A stretch of 64,000 nt of DNA, taken from Aristolochia californica (Eukaryota > Streptophyta > Magnoliopsida > Piperales > Aristolochiaceae). A model generated the notes under the pieces. It was given only the letters and a program-made list of their open reading frames with translations. It searched no databases and had not been told where the DNA came from. Where the stretch lies: positions 27,901,619-27,965,618 of the forward strand of contig JARWKL010000008.1 of NCBI GenBank assembly GCA_029961685.1, given 5' to 3'. Below, one piece after another: positions 21,039-30,301 of the stretch (within the stretch, counting starts at the first letter, position 1; each line of letters opens with the position of its first letter). A program made the translations under genes and the position numbers.

Positions 21039-22639
21039 TCACTTTGCTCGTTGTTTCTTACTGGGATACCAGGCACACTTAAAACAAGGGTTGCTGTCTA
21101 ACCCAGTATTCCAAGACCAGGTATGTGTGCATTCTGAAGTTGTATCCATAAGATCAAGGTTTCCTTCTATGTCTAAGACTAAGTCTTCATCGGAATCTGA
21201 TAAGTCTAGAGGAGCATTTTGTATGCTTACAATGATGTAAATGGATTCTGTGTCTGACATATATTCGTCAACTTCTATAAGGTCTTATTGGACATTCACT
21301 ACAAGGGTAGATCTTCTAGAGTTAATATTTTGTCTTTTAGGCAGGTGTTGGCTAAATGTTCAGTTTGTCCGCAAATATAGCAAGATAATTTATTCTTATA
21401 GGTTCTTTTTGGGTTAAATCTTCTAACATGTCTATCTTTATTTAAATATGGTTTTCTACTTTTCAATCTTCGGATAAAATATCCTTTTTTGAAATATCTT
21501 TTGTTTTTTCTAGGTCTTTGTCCTGAGTCTTTTAAACCATAAGCTTGGGTGGTATATATCTGTTTACATAACCCAAAGTCATCTCCTTTGAGTTGTCTTT
21601 GTATTTGGATATCTGTACATTTTTCTTGAAGGATAGTTATTATGAATTTTGTTCTTTGTCCTATTGAATAAACTATTGTAGGATTTGCAATTTCTAAGTT
21701 TTGCCATTTATCATAAATTTCCTTTCCTAATGCTCCTGGTAATTTTCTAAACAGTTTAGTACCTAAATCTCTATTGAATGCATTTCCTGAAATGCAGGTA
21801 TAGTTGAAGTAATCTTGGAGAAATTTCTTCACATATTTGTAATTGTGTAAACTAAGTTGTTCTAGATAAACTACCGCATCTTTTTGTAATGTAACAAATC
21901 CTAGATTAGGATCATCTCCTATTACTAATTGATAGACTTTGTTAACAAAGTTATATGGGTTAGATCCTAAACTCATTAAATGACCAAATTCTTCGGGATT
22001 ACTTCTTTTATAGCCTTCCCATAAAGCTTTTACACTTTCTCCTAAAAATGTTTCTAAGTACCTATACATTTCTTCTACATCTTGGGATTGAAAGTTCTGA
22101 ATGTAGTCTGAAACTACTTGGTTTTTCCAGAGGTCTAGGACTATTGTCCACTCTTGAGGGTTATGGGCTGAAAGATTAAGAATTTTTCCTTTGCCCAATT
22201 CTTGGAATTTTATAGGTCTTTCTATTTCTTTTCTTTTTCCTTTGGGATGTATCTTTTGATCATAAGTTACTGGTTCACTATAAGGAATCCTTGGCATATT
22301 ACCTGAGTAATATACTTCCCTAGGAGGGGTTATTGGGTAAGTTGTATAGCTACTTCTGGGAATAGTGTTAGAATTTTCTTCAACCATATATTCTTTAATA
22401 CTTAAGGTTTCTTCTCTTTCTATTTTTTCATCTTCTTTTGGTTCTAGGGGCATTTTTCCTATTCTAATATTCGCTTCATTATCATAATATAGGTATTCTT
22501 CTTCTTTTATTCTTCTATTTTTTATCAGATCTTCTTCAAGATGAAGAAGTTCTCTTTCTGATAATTTTAATTCTAATTCTTTAGGATATATTATCTCATC
22601 TATGTCTAATTCTATATTGAGTAGAAATTGATTCAGCAT
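21039..22639 (-). pseudogene. viral coat protein with two cysteine clusters, copy A
   Basis: Acidic N-terminus; a folded core (LSAHNPQEWTIVLDLWKNQV to AVYLEQLSLHNYKYVKKF); a lysine/arginine-rich tail; and a CCHC knuckle CYICGQTEHLANTC (C-x2-C-x4-H-x4-C) near 21345-21385. After a break at 21296-21298 the frame 21039-21260 continues into a second cysteine cluster. In copy C this reads C-x2-C-x11-C-x2-C-x4-C-x2-C; in copy A one cysteine codon is TGA. The knuckle is expected to bind viral nucleic acid. The second cluster has the spacing described for badnavirus coat regions. Confidence 0.85.
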
Positions 22640-22712
22640 CTTCTATATTCTTTTGGCCATAGCTATTAAATCTAATATTGATGTTACCCTTTGTATCTGT
22701 GTACATAATACT

Positions 22713-23075
22713 TTATTCAGGACTAATTATTTTTTCTTCTCTAAATTTAATATTCCATTCTAAGCCTGCTAAAATGTCTAGGGAATACTTAATAGGTTTG
22801 ATTAATTTAATTCCTTTATTCCCTATTAAATTAACAACATCATCTATTTTAACTTTGAACTTAGTAGTACTAGAACAAGTACTTCTCCCTAAGAATCCAA
22901 TACATAGTAAAAGATTATTTCCTACAAAGGATTCGTATCCTTTTGTCTGAATGCCTAATTGTATATCTCTTTGGTGTATACTTCTTCTTCCTGTTATTCT
23001 ATCTATAATATTTAAGTTTCTAGAGGAACTCCCTATTTCCGAGGTGCATCCTTCACCTCGTTGTGAAAGTGCCAT
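22713..23075 (-). pseudogene. viral movement protein, internally deleted, copy A
   Basis: Starts MALSQRGEGCTSEIGSSSRN and jumps from Q-R-D-I-Q-L directly to G-I-Q-T-K-G-Y-E-S-F. Relative to copies C and G about 140 codons of the centre are missing, in frame. The remaining C-terminal part (CIGFLGR...KVKIDDVVNLIG) is conserved. The family moves virus between cells through plasmodesmata; this copy lacks most of the core. It overlaps the end of ORF I by about 43 nt in another frame. Confidence 0.75.
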
Positions 23076-23491
23076 GATTTTTTAGACCGGGTTGTTCTAG
23101 GTTGTTCTATTTTAACAGCTTTTAATTTTTGAGTTATTAAATCTATTTCCTTATCAATGTTTTGTTGGGATCCTTTACTAGTTTTTAGATAGTCTAAATT
23201 TTCGGCTAATTTGTCTGTTTTTATTCTTAAGTTTCTTATTTCTTCTTGTGTTTTACTTATACTAACCTCTATTTCTGTTATTTTACTCTGCATATTATTT
23301 CCTAAACTTATAATAAGATCGATAATACTCTTGAGTTGAGGGTTATTTCCGTGTAGACTATGTTCTTCGCTATTAAAGTGACACCTAAGAGTATTAGGTC
23401 CTATGTATTTTGTGTCAAATCTTGTCAGAAGTCTAAAGTCTAAATAATCTATTTTTCTAAAGGGTTCCGGGTCGTATGGCTTTGATACCAA
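23033..23491 (-). pseudogene. viral ORF I, coiled-coil protein without ATG, copy A
   Basis: About 150 codons beginning at the primer site. A conserved head (EPFRKIDYLDFRL; TKYIGPNTLRCHFNSEEH) is followed by a long heptad-like region rich in I, L, E and K, then a basic tail. No ATG opens it in any copy. In copies B, C and G the first codon after an in-frame stop is CTG next to GGAACC; in copy A this codon is CCG and the frame is open back through the primer site. Position and coiled coil recall the small ORFs before the badnavirus polyprotein. Function unknown. Confidence 0.65.
23478..23490 (-). other. viral primer binding site, copy A
   Basis: The minus strand reads TGGTATCAAAGCC, a tRNA-Met type minus-strand primer site with one change (G to A) from TGGTATCAGAGCC seen in copies B and G. 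Confidence 0.85.
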
Positions 23492-23520
23492 AATGAGAGG
23501 GGTACTAATTAAGGTTCTAA

Positions 23521-23706
23521 TTAATCTAGAGTATTTAAAGATGAATTATTTGCAGGTCTCCTTACTATTTGTCTTTTGGGTATAAAGATTTGCCTAGGAG
23601 TCTCGACAAATCTTCTATAAGAATATAAAGACAAAGTGAAACAGATAAAACTAAAAATAACCAGATTACAGAAAACTATTATTAAGGCTATAAAGACAAA
23701 GATCAT
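23521..23706 (-). CDS. viral leader sORF-d, 61-aa membrane protein, copy A
   Basis: Opens MIFVFIALIIVFCNLVIFSF, a hydrophobic segment long enough for one membrane span, then a basic tail (YRRFVETPRQIFIPKRQ) and a polar end. It ends about 30 nt before the primer site. Full-length relatives occur in C, E-right and G, and truncated ones in B and E-left. Its ATG overlaps the stop of sORF-c as ATGA. I know of no named family for it. If translated it would be a small single-span protein with a positively charged cytoplasmic tail. Confidence 0.6.
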   Translation of the reverse strand: MIFVFIALIIVFCNLVIFSFICFTLSLYSYRRFVETPRQIFIPKRQIVRRPANNSSLNTLD

Positions 23707-23852
23707 GTATCTATAATTCTGACTAAAATAATAATAATTAAGAATATATAGGAAACTAAAAGATTCTCTAGTTGTTCTGGGAGGAACACAAAATAGCTGA
23801 ATAATTCTACTGCTATTACTAATAAAAACAGAATGTAAGTATATGTTCCTAT
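23703..23852 (-). CDS. viral leader sORF-c, 49 codons, non-ATG, copy A
   Basis: An open frame of exactly 150 nt including the stop, reading IGTYTYILFL...ELFSYFVFLPEQ, strongly hydrophobic. Counted from the ATA that overlaps the sORF-b stop (ATAG), its length is identical in copies A, E-left, E-right and G. No ATG is available, so expression would need reinitiation or a non-AUG start. By eye A and G share about two thirds of residues with no indel. The coding claim is inference from this conservation. Confidence 0.5.
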   Translation of the reverse strand: MGTYTYILFLLVIAVELFSYFVFLPEQLENLLVSYIFLIIIILVRIIDT

Positions 23853-23968
23853 AGCTTTAATCTTAAGGTGTTGTAAAATAGACCTAGATTTAAGTAATAT
23901 ATGGGTAATATGCGTAGGATAATTCTAAAAAACTGTCTTAATATTCTATTTACTAACCAAATAAACAT
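23849..23968 (-). CDS. viral leader sORF-b, 39 aa, copy A
   Basis: MFIWLVNRILRQFFRIILRI begins a 39-codon frame that is hydrophobic and basic. E-left and G have 43-codon relatives. The stop TAG overlaps the ATA of sORF-c. The peptide looks amphipathic or membrane-seeking. Confidence 0.5.
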   Translation of the reverse strand: MFIWLVNRILRQFFRIILRILPIYYLNLGLFYNTLRLKL

Positions 23969-24085
23969 AAAAGTATTGCGGCATCGTGGCTTCCGGGAGC
24001 AACAATTGGCTCCGAAGAGGTAGAGGCGTTTGTCAGGGCTTAGCCCTCACCCAGCAGTTTCCAGCCTAATATACTTTTATGTATA
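23969..24085 (-). other. GC-rich conserved leader module, copy A
   Basis: The most GC-rich part of the viral sequence, read on the minus strand as ggctggaaactgctgggtga, then a self-complementary agggctaagccct and a ggagc...gctcc pair. It is present in A, C, E-left, E-right, F (repeated) and G with few changes. Probably a structured leader element, such as a ribosome-shunt or packaging structure; that is inference. Confidence 0.6.
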
Positions 24086-24113
24086 AACACAAGCACACAC
24101 AATCTATATAATC

Positions 24114-24185
24114 TTAGTAGACTATAAAGGCGGTAAGAATCAAACAGGTAAGAACGATGCCTAAAGTTATGAAAAGAACAAGCAT
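24114..24185 (-). CDS. viral leader sORF-a, 23-aa hydrophobic micropeptide, copy A
   Basis: MLVLFITLGIVLTCLILTAF plus three residues and a stop: a complete transmembrane-length peptide. The same 72-nt frame is found in B, C, E-left, E-right and G, and a longer relative in F. Substitutions between copies are mostly conservative and the frame is never broken. Confidence 0.6.
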   Translation of the reverse strand: MLVLFITLGIVLTCLILTAFIVY

Positions 24186-24701
24186 GAGATTAATACGGAA
24201 AAGAGATAAGAAGTGTAATTCCCGAGGACTTTTACTTTAGATCAAAGTTGTTTAGATCTTTATGCTTCCTCCTTCAGGTATGGAGAACCCAAGACACAGA
24301 GAGGTGTGCAGTTTCCTAGCATTAAGCTTCTGCCACGGGCTCCAGCATTTAGTCCCAAGAAAAAACAAAGCCCTGAAACCTCCTTGGGTATAAACGGGCA
24401 GAAACAAGGGACGCATGGACCGTGAAGCATCAGAGGAATACCACAATGCTTTTACTTTTTGCTTGGGATTAACCCCGGGTTAGAGGAAGAAGGTACAGAT
24501 CTAAACAGACCGAGATCTAAAGCTTCCCCTTAGGGAAGTCCCGAAAACTGAACGAAAAAGGCGGAGAGTAACACTTACTTTAAAAACAGGGGTGTTCGTG
24601 AGGAAGACGTAGGTTGAGAAGAAGATGGAGTTCATGGGTTGAAACAAGATAATGCTCTGAAACACTCTTTCATTCATATCCTTTGTAATGTACAAGGGGG
24701 G
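24186..24701 (-). other. viral leader, 5' part, copy A
   Basis: Transcribed leader between the TATA box and sORF-a. It contains conserved blocks around aagcatcagaggaatacc and cagcatttagtcccaagaa shared by all leaders in the cluster, and several very short frames. No protein-coding conservation was noticed here. Confidence 0.55.
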
Positions 24702-24776
24702 CTATTTATAAGCAAACTCTACCGACACACTTGGAAAAAGAGGTGTTTATCCCGGTGCTCATTGGGCCCCATCGAC
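24702..24776 (-). promoter_or_regulatory. viral promoter, copy A
   Basis: On the minus strand TATAAATAG (24702-24710) is preceded by GGGGCCCAATGAGC (about 24759-24773), which contains a CCAAT box and a GGCCCA site-II-like core. Both elements recur at the same spacing in C, F and G. Transcription would start some 30 nt downstream, near tgaatgaaagagtg, giving a leader of about 1.2 kb to the primer site. Confidence 0.7.
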
Positions 24777-25106
24777 AATAAACTTTCCCCAGAATCTTCC
24801 AAGTGGACGGTGAGAGTTATTCCAAGCCAAAAAATGAAAAAGTACACTTTTTACAAGTCAAAAACAAGGTGCCCAAAACAGTAGGGGAAATTTAAAACCA
24901 CTATCTTTTACAAAACCATGGGTTATAAACCATGAGCTGAAACTATGTGTCTGCAAACCGGAGATCTGGCAAATAGTAGATTTCAAAAACCATGTGCTTT
25001 TTTAAATCAGTGTACTGGAGAGTACCGGGTTGCTTTTTGGAGAGCCTTCTAGTGTTCTGAGTTCTTGAGTTCTTGAGTTCTTGAGAGCTCTTCTTTTTTT
25101 TTTTTT

Positions 25107-25109
<3 letters not shown>

Positions 25110-25142
<33 letters not shown>
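25110..25142 (+). repeat. (GA)n microsatellite between copies A and B
   Basis: About 16 GA units, directly between the upstream region of copy A and the protease fragment of copy B. Confidence 0.95.
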
Positions 25143-25143
<1 letters not shown>

Positions 25144-25179
25144 AGCCTATCCATAATAGGATACATAACACTAACTTAG

Positions 25180-25597
25180 AAATTATGGCCAGAAAAATAG
25201 AAAACTGTGAATTACTCTCCTCAAACATAGATTAGATACAATCGAAAAAGACTCCTATGAGGGGATTACAGTAGGCATAGAAGACCCAGAAACTTCCTAC
25301 GTCTGCAACCAAGACAAATCTTTTTCTAGCATACTTGTCAGGGCCAAGATTATTTTTCCTAATAAACAATCCTTAATATTAGATGCCTTAGTAGACTCTG
25401 GCTGTACAAAATGTATCATCCATAGAAGAATCGTTCCCCCTCAGTTTTTCAAGAAAACAACTAAACAAGTTTTTAGCCAACAAGTAGATGGTACTTATAA
25501 CTCATATACCACCTATTTCGATGAAGGAAAAATCCAATTCTTTACCAACTGCTCCACCTTTTCTGGATCTTATTCTTTACCTTTGACATGGGTTAGA
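25180..25597 (+). pseudogene. viral protease fragment, copy B
   Basis: Reads through the active-site motif ALVDSGCTKCIIHRRIVPPQ and on to TTYFDEGKIQF and LPLTWVRA, then stops being viral protease at 25597. RT is not attached. A TAG is visible near the start (about 25234). Confidence 0.8.
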
Positions 25598-25652
25598 GCG
25601 TTGCTAATATATTTTTTTGTATTATGTATTAAACACGCACAATCTATAAAAC

Positions 25653-25724
25653 TTAGCAAACAATAAACGCAGTAAGTACTAAAGCGATAAGAACAATTCC
25701 TAAGGTTATGAAAAGCACAAGCAT
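25653..25724 (-). CDS. viral leader sORF-a, copy B (inverted piece)
   Basis: 72 nt encoding MLVLFITLGIVLIALVLTAF plus three residues and a stop, on the minus strand although the surrounding copy B runs plus. Intact. Confidence 0.55.
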   Translation of the reverse strand: MLVLFITLGIVLIALVLTAFIVC

Positions 25725-25787
25725 AGAGAATCTTTTAGGTTCCTATATATGTTTATTTATTAATATTATAGTTAGAATCGTAGATAC

Positions 25788-25970
25788 ATGATCTTTGTCT
25801 TTATAGCCTTAGTAATAGTTTTCTGTATTTTAGTTATTTTTAGTTTTATCTGTTTTACTATCTTTATATTCTTATAGAAGATTCGTAGAAACCCCTAGGC
25901 AAATCTTTATACCTAGAAGACAAATAGTAAGGAGACATGCAAATCATTCAGCTTTAAATACTCCAGATTA
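25788..25970 (+). pseudogene. viral leader sORF-d, frameshifted, copy B
   Basis: Begins MIFVFIALVIVFCILVIFSF; a deletion in the following leucine codons shifts the frame to an early stop near 25877, while the tail (RRFVETPRQIFIP...) is still recognisable in another frame. The ATG overlaps a TGA as ATGA, as in other copies. Confidence 0.6.
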
Positions 25971-25989
25971 ATCAATACCCCCTCCAAAT

Positions 25990-26002
25990 TGGTATCAGAG
26001 CC
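25990..26002 (+). other. viral primer binding site, copy B
   Basis: TGGTATCAGAGCC, a perfect tRNA-Met type site, followed within 12 nt by CTGGAACC, the putative non-AUG start of ORF I. Confidence 0.85.
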
Positions 26003-26013
26003 CTAAGACCTGG

Positions 26014-26445
26014 AACCCTCCAAAAAACTAGATTATTTTGACCTTAGACTTCCATCAAGATTTGAGATCAAATATATAGGACCTAATTCCCTTAGGTGTC
26101 ATTTCAACAGTGAAGAACATATTTTACACGGGAATAATCCCCAATTAAATACTATCACAGATCTTATTATAAGTCTAGGTAATAATTTTCAAACAAAGTA
26201 ACCGAAATAGAATTCACTTTAACTAAGATACAAGACGAAATTAAGACTTTAAAAATAAAAACAGAAAAACTCTCTGAGAATTTAGACTATCTAAAAAGTA
26301 GTAAAGGATCGCAACAAAATATTGATAAAGAAATAGATTTAATATCCCAAAAATTGAAAGGTATCACAATAGAACCCAAAACCTCCTTAGCTAAAAAACC
26401 ATGGCACTTTCACAGCGAGGTGAAGGATTTACCTCGGAAATAGGA
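26014..26445 (+). pseudogene. viral ORF I, copy B
   Basis: Conserved head (IKYIGPNSLRCHFNSEEH), coiled-coil region and terminal HFHSEVKDLPRK then stop. A frame break lies near 26197, where one or more bases are lost after the F-Q-T-K residues. Overlaps the movement protein start at 26401. Confidence 0.6.
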
Positions 26446-27133
26446 AGTTTTTTCTAGAAACCTTAATATAATAGACAGAATAAGAGGAAGGAGAAGTGTA
26501 GACCAAAGAGATATACAATTAGACGAAATAATAGATATAGACCAAGACATTACTATATTTAGCAATAACCCAATTAAACCTTCTTAACCCTAGACAATTA
26601 TATAGAACAGGACCATTAAACTTTAATACCGGATTATTTTGACATTACCGAGAAATCCAGATTAGTTGTGTAGGACAAGATTCTGTTAACATTAACTTAA
26701 TAGCAGAACAAGCCTTTAAAGAAATAGGGGTAAAAGGATTAGGACGAAAACATCTAGGAACTAAAACCTTAGTATCTACGATGATAGATGGGTAGACCCT
26801 CAAAAGGCAATGTTAGGAATCACTGAGGTAGATATGAATCAAAATGGAGAAATATTTTATTGTTCCCCTGACTTCCTTATTGGACTATAAGATTTTAAAA
26901 AATATATCAAAATAGGTATTCAGACAAAAGGATATGAATCCTTTGTAGGAAACAATCTTTTATTGTGTATTGGATTCTTAGGAAGATGTACTTGTTCTAG
27001 CACTACTAGGTTCAAGGTTAAAATAGATGATGTAGTTAATTTAATAGGAAACAAAGGAATAAAATTAATTAAGCCTATTAAATATTCTCCAGACATTTTA
27101 GCAGGATTAGAATGGAACCTTAAATTAGAGAAG
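26401..27133 (+). pseudogene. viral movement protein, copy B
   Basis: ATG at 26401. The central GVKGLGRKHLGTKTL and the C-terminal block CIGFLGRCTCSS are present. Several small indels break the frame (near 26447, 26575 and 26775) and about 45 nt encoding the residues before GVKGLG are missing compared with copy C. Confidence 0.7.
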
Positions 27134-27302
27134 AAAAAATAATCAGTCCTGAAGAAAGTATCATGTACACAGATACTAAAGGTAACATAAATATTAGATT
27201 TAATAGCTATGAACAAAAGAATACAGAAGATACAGAATCAATCTCTAGTGAAAATTATGACCTAGTCAATATAGAATTAGAAACAGATGAGATAATATAC
27301 CC
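27134..27302 (+). pseudogene. viral coat protein N-terminus, copy B
   Basis: SIMYTDTKGNINIRFNSYEQ onward through the acidic region to ETDEIIYP, where the sequence passes into (TA)n(GA)n. Everything C-terminal is absent. Confidence 0.75.

Positions 27303-27337
<35 letters not shown>
27303..27337 (+). repeat. (TA)n(GA)n microsatellite between copies B and C
   Basis: Ten TA units followed by eight GA units separate coat sequence on opposite strands. Confidence 0.95.
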
Positions 27338-29072
27338 TCTGGTCTGCAGGTTCTATACCTAGGGCTTTTAGACAAGGGATGCAAGCTTCTAGGGAACACT
27401 GATTGCATTTAGCTCTTTGTTTTTTGCTAGGATACCAAGCACACTTAAAACAAGGATTACTATCTAACCCTGTATTCCATGACCACGTATGTATACATTC
27501 TGAAGTAGTGTCCATAAGGTCAAGGTTTTCTTCTAGGCTTATGACTAAATCTTCATCTGAATCTAAAGGTGCATTTTGGATACTTACTATGCTATAAATA
27601 GATTCCGTATCTGACATGTATTCATCTACTTCTATGAGATCTTGTTGGACATTTTCTACAAGGGTGGATCTCTTAGAGTTAATGTTTTGTCTTTTGGTAC
27701 AGGTGTTGGCTAAGTGTTCTGTTTGGCCGCAAATATAGCAAGAAAGTTTATTCTTATAGGTTCATTTTGGGTTAAATCTTCTAATATGTCTATCTTTGTT
27801 TAAATATGGTTTCCTACTTTTGGATCTACGAATAAAGTATCCTTTCTTGAAGTATTATTTATGTTTTCTTACTTTCTTTCCTGAGTCTTTTAGACCATAA
27901 GCTTGGGTAGTATATATCTGCTTACAGAACCCATAATCATCTCCTTTAAGTTTTCTTTGTATTTGAATGTCTGTACATTTTTCTTGAAGGATAGTCATAA
28001 TAAACTTGGTTCTTTGTCCTATTGAATACACTCCTGTAGGATTTGTTGTTTCTACGTTTTGCCATTTATCATATATTTCTTTTCCTAGAGCTCCTGGTAA
28101 TTTCCTAAATAACTTTGTGCCTAAGTCTTTGTTGAAAGCATTTCCTGAAATACAGGTATAATAAAAGTAATTTTTTAGAAATTTCTTAACATATTTATAA
28201 TTATGTAAACTAAGTTGCTCTAAATAAACTACTGCGTCTTTTTGTAATGTTAGAAATCCTTGATTTGGGTCATCTCTTGTTACTAATTGATAAACTTTAT
28301 TAACAAAATTATAGGGATTTGATCCTACGCTAATTAGATGGCCAAATTCTTCTGGATTCCCTCTTTTATAACTTTCCCATAAAGCTTTTACGCTTTCTCC
28401 TAAAAATGTCTCTAAGTATCTGCACATTTCTTCTACATCTTGAGACTGAAAGTTCTGAATATAGTCTGACACTACCTGATTTTTCCAAAAGTCTAATATT
28501 GTTGTCCATTCTTGGGGATCATGGGCTGAAAGATTAAAAAAATTTCCTTTGCCCATTTATTGAAACTTTATAGGTCTTTCTATTTCTTTTCTTTTTCCTT
28601 TGGGACGTATCTTGTGATCAAAAGTTACTGGGTCACTATAAAGAATCCTTGGCATATTACCAGAATAATATACTTCCCTAGGAGGAGTTCGTGGATAAGT
28701 GGTATAACTATTTCGGGGAATAGTATTAGAGATTTTTTCATCCATGTATTCTTTGATACTTATAGTTTCTTCATCTTTTGTTGGCTCTAGAGGCATTTTT
28801 CCTATTCTGATGTTAGTTTCTTAGTCATAGTACATATATTCTTCCTCTTGGATTTTTCCATTTTTAATTAAGTGTTCTTCTAAATGAAAAAGTTCTTTTT
28901 CTGTTAATTTTAATTCTAGTTCTTTAGGGTATATTATTTCATCTGTCTCTGATTCTCCTTCTAAGTGAACTAAATCATAATTTTTGCTAGAAATTGATTT
29001 TGTGTCCTCTGTATTCTTTTGTTTATAACTATTAAATCTAATATTTATATTACCTTTTGTATCTGTATACAT
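27338..29072 (-). pseudogene. viral coat protein and second cysteine cluster, copy C
   Basis: N-terminal acidic part 28821-29072 and 28557-28796, core 27855-28556, CCHC knuckle about 27706-27747, then the frame 27338-27617 with the complete second cluster: cysteines at residues 56, 59, 71, 74, 79 and 82 of that frame (C-x2-C-x11-C-x2-C-x4-C-x2-C). Breaks: stops at about 28818, 28556 and 27853 and a frame change before the second cluster. The latter cluster matches the spacing reported for badnaviruses and here is intact. Confidence 0.82.
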
Positions 29073-29099
29073 AATACTTTCTTCAGCACTAATTATTTT

Positions 29100-29879
29100 T
29101 TCTTCTTTGAATTTAAGGTTCCATTCTAATCCTGCTAAGATATCTGGGGAATATTTGATAGGCTTAATTAATTTAATTCCCTTGTTACCTATTAAATTAA
29201 CTACATAATCTATTTTAACTTTAAACCTAGTAGTACTGGAGCTAGTACATCTTCCTAAAAATCCAATACATAATAAAATATTGTTTCCTACAAAGGATTC
29301 ATATCCTTTTGTCTAAATACCTATTTTAATATATTTTCTGAAATCTTGTAGTCCTATGAGGAAATCAGGGGAGCAATAAAATATTCCTCCGTTCTGATTC
29401 ATATCTACTTCCGTGATTCCTAACATAGCTATTTTAGGATCGGCCCATCTATCATCATAGATGTTGAGCAGAGTTTTGGTTCCTAGATGTTTTCGTCCTA
29501 ATCCTTTTACCCCTATGACAATTAAACCTAAATGAATTAGAGTATATAATTTCTTAATTTCTTTGAAAGCTTGTTCTGCTATTAAGTTTATGTTGACGGA
29601 ATCATGTCCTACACAACTAACTTGAATTTCCCTATAGTGTCTGAATAATCCAGTATTAAAATTCAAAGGTCCTGTTCTATATAACTGTCTAGGATTAAGG
29701 AGAATTAATTGATTATTACTGAAGAAAGTAATATCTTGGTCTAAGTCGATTATTTCGTCTAACAGAATATCTCTTTGGTCTACACTTCTTCTTCCTGTTA
29801 TTCTATCTATTATATTAAGATTTCTAGAAGAACTTCCTTTTTCCGAGGTAAATCCTTCACGTCGCTGTGAAAGTGCCAT
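29100..29879 (-). pseudogene. viral movement protein, most complete copy (C)
   Basis: ATG at 29877-29879; runs MALSQRREGFTSEKG through an ordered core (RTGPLNFNTGLFRHYREI; GVKGLGRKHLGTKTLL; YDDRWADPK) to FLGRCTSSST and the conserved C-terminus. One stop (TAG, about 29315) lies just before Q-T-K-G-Y-E-S-F. Assigned to the caulimovirid movement proteins from position between ORF I and coat and from general pattern; direct residue matches to named viruses were not checked. Confidence 0.75.
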
Positions 29880-30262
29880 GGTTTTGTTGATGATGAAGTT
29901 CTAGGTTCTATTTTGACAGCTTTTAATTTCTGAGTTGTTAAATTTATCTCTTTATCAATATTTTGTTGTGATCTTTACTAGTTTTTAGATAATCTAAATT
30001 TCCAGAGAGTTTTTTTGTTTTTACTCTTAAGGTTCTTAATTCGTCTTGTAGTTTGTTCAAAGTAAATTCTATTTCTGTTACTTTGCTTTGTAGATTATTG
30101 CCTAAACTTGCGCTAGTATTTAATTGTGAATTATTTCCGTGTAATATGTGTTCTTCACTATTAAAATGACACCTAAGACAATTAGGTCCTAAGTATTTTA
30201 TATCAAATCTTGATGGAATTCTTATGTCTAAATAATCTACTTTTTTAAAAGGTTCCAGGTCT
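29835..30262 (-). pseudogene. viral ORF I, copy C
   Basis: After the primer site an in-frame TAA is followed by GAC CTG GAA CCT, then the conserved head (RCHFNSEEHILHGNN), coiled coil and basic tail. Internal stops and an indel near 29970 break it. CTG is the first codon able to start the frame. Confidence 0.6.
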
Positions 30263-30267
30263 TAAAG

Positions 30268-30278
30268 CTCTGATACCA
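30268..30278 (-). other. viral primer binding site, copy C
   Basis: The minus strand reads TGGTATCAGAG, then CTTTAAGACCTGG. Confidence 0.8.
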
Positions 30279-30301
30279 AATTTACGGGGTACTAATTTAA
30301 T

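Larger units (their letters stand above)
17344..25109 (-). other. endogenous caulimovirid copy A (near full length, minus strand)
   Basis: About 7.77 kb, bounded on both sides by (GA)n. In viral order (right to left): upstream region, TATA promoter (24702-24710), leader with small ORFs, primer site (23478-23490), ORF I, movement protein, coat protein, protease, RT, RNase H, ORF III, and a short 3' tail. The combination of 30K-type movement protein, coat protein with zinc knuckle, protease, RT and RNase H without integrase or LTRs defines Caulimoviridae. It is disabled by an internal deletion in the movement protein, a frameshift in the protease, and stop codons in the coat, RT and ORF III regions. 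The genus cannot be assigned by eye. Confidence 0.9.
25143..27302 (+). other. endogenous caulimovirid copy B (rearranged fragment, plus strand)
   Basis: Composite: protease region 25143-25597 (plus), leader piece 25598-25740 in the opposite orientation, then sORF-d, primer site, ORF I, movement protein and coat N-terminus (plus) up to 27302, where a (TA)n(GA)n tract begins. Viral order is broken at 25597 and 25740. Confidence 0.85.

Noticed and set aside
25990..26002. tRNA gene fragment
   Set aside because: The match to tRNA-Met is limited to the primer-binding complement; no cloverleaf surrounds it.
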